DNA of 25,000 nucleotides from Salpingoeca rosetta (Eukaryota > Opisthokonta > Choanoflagellata > Craspedida > Salpingoecidae), in the NCBI RefSeq assembly GCF_000188695.1, contig NW_004754932.1, positions 2,370,708 through 2,395,707 of the forward strand, in the 5' to 3' direction. The translations under genes and the position numbers were made by a program. Shown here one piece after another: positions 24,287-25,000 of the stretch (positions are counted from its first letter, which is position 1; every line of letters starts with the position of its first letter). The notes under the pieces are model-generated. The model was not told where the DNA came from. It did not search any database and saw only the letters and a list, made by a program, of their open reading frames with translations.

Positions 24287-25000
24287 ACTGTGCAGGATTT
24301 TAATCAAGACAGACGAGGACCAGCTGCAGAAGAAGGACGGGTGCTTACCGTCCTTGTCCCTCACCGCAGACAGCGATGATTCCTTTACACAACAAGTGTT
24401 GTCCTTTGCGGGAGAAGCCCTGATCAACACAGACTTGAACTTTGACGGCGTTATCAACGTGAGTGTGTGTACACTGTTGCGTGCGCATGCTTCTGTGTGT
24501 GTGTATGTGTGTGTGTGCATGCTTCTGTCTGTGTGCGTGTGTGTGTGTGTGCGTGTGTGTGTGTGTGCGCGCGTGCATGCTGTTGTGTGTGCATGCTTCT
24601 GTCTGTATGTGTGCGTGTGCGTGCGTACACTGTTGCGTGTGCATGCTTCTGTCTGTGTGTGTATGTGTGTGTGTGTGTGTGTGTCTGTGTACACTTCTAT
24701 GTGTACGCACCTTCCTTCCCCTGCCCCTGTACCTTGCTTGCTCACATCTTTCACACGTCACGCGCCAACATGCCCAAAACACACGCACTCACACTCACAT
24801 ACACACACACACTACAGACAACCAGACACGAGCTGCAGGTGGTCATTTACTGCCGGGTCAGCGTGGTGCGCAACAGCGATGAAGAGAGTGACAGTGAAGC
24901 AACACAAGCCAAGCGCATGGCGCCAACGGTGCTCTTTCAATGGCACGATATTGCATTGCAAGAAGACCAGCAACAGCAGTCACGGTGTGCACGGCCGGAT
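23910..25000 (+). CDS. Unrecognised protein, 5' part only (3 exons, runs off window)
   Basis: Proposed exons: 23910-23971, 24296-24458 and 24818 to beyond 25000. They join in frame for 136 residues with no stop. The middle exon has clean ends (TGCAG before, GTGAGT after), and the third begins after TACAG. Neither looks repeat-derived: FAGEALINTDLNFDGVIN and ELQVVIYCRVSVV have a normal residue mix with alternating hydrophobics. A DEESDSE acidic patch precedes VLFQWHDIALQ. The first exon and its donor (GTCAGA) are tentative; another start may lie in the open frame from 23731. I do not recognise the family. Intron 1 holds a (GT)n at 24205-24282; intron 2 is GT-rich, then CA just before its acceptor. 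Confidence 0.55.
24205..24282. repeat. (GT)39 in intron 1 of the 3' partial gene
   Basis: Uninterrupted GT tract ending 13 bp before the exon 2 acceptor, so here TG repeats sit at the acceptor side. Confidence 0.94.

Overview
This is nuclear DNA from an intron-rich, GC-rich eukaryote, most likely a unicellular relative of animals; a choanoflagellate-like opisthokont is my best guess. Spliced products look like animal proteins almost residue for residue (SCOT, RanGAP1 with its C-terminal domain, PITHD1, NIFK, NudE, SLC35A4). Genes are packed a few hundred bases apart, exons are short, and introns use GT-AG ends plus one probable GC-AG. Nearly every intron carries long (TG)n or (CA)n tracts. 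There are no bacterial operons, ribosome binding sites, CRISPR arrays, IS elements or recognisable transposons.

Layout. 1-1312: repeat-rich upstream DNA with one weak possible minus-strand exon. 1313-3498 (+): SLC35A4-type nucleotide-sugar transporter, 4 exons. 3577-5664 (+): NudE/NDE1-like coiled-coil protein, 7 exons, starting 78 bp after the previous stop. 6118-10926 (-): mitochondrial succinyl-CoA:3-oxoacid CoA-transferase, 15 exons, 519 aa. 11227-15271 (+): RanGAP1, 12 exons, 634 aa, with LRR, acidic and C-terminal domains. 15525-17490 (+): PITHD1, 7 exons, 219 aa. 17777-20905 (-): NIFK-like RRM protein, 6 exons, with a very long histone-H1-like Lys/Ala/Pro repeat tail. 21047-22858 (+): intronless aspartyl/asparaginyl beta-hydroxylase-like membrane protein, 603 aa. 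22859-23616: minisatellite and CA/CACT satellite. 23617-23689 (+): tRNA-Thr(UGU) with a poly-T terminator. 23910-25000 (+): start of an unrecognised gene that runs off the window.

The genes are housekeeping genes and do not form one pathway. Several (NudE, RanGAP1, NIFK) have mitotic or nuclear roles in animals, but co-location may be chance. Two divergent gene pairs (OXCT1/RANGAP1 and NIFK/ASPH-like) probably share promoters. Exon structures were built by hand from reading frame, splice consensus and remembered family similarity. Every listed junction keeps frame, but none has been tested against transcripts. I did not find an undescribed multi-gene system. The most unusual signals are the repeat-dominated intron architecture, the 35-fold TPAK tail on the NIFK homologue, and the SUMO-type motif in RanGAP1.
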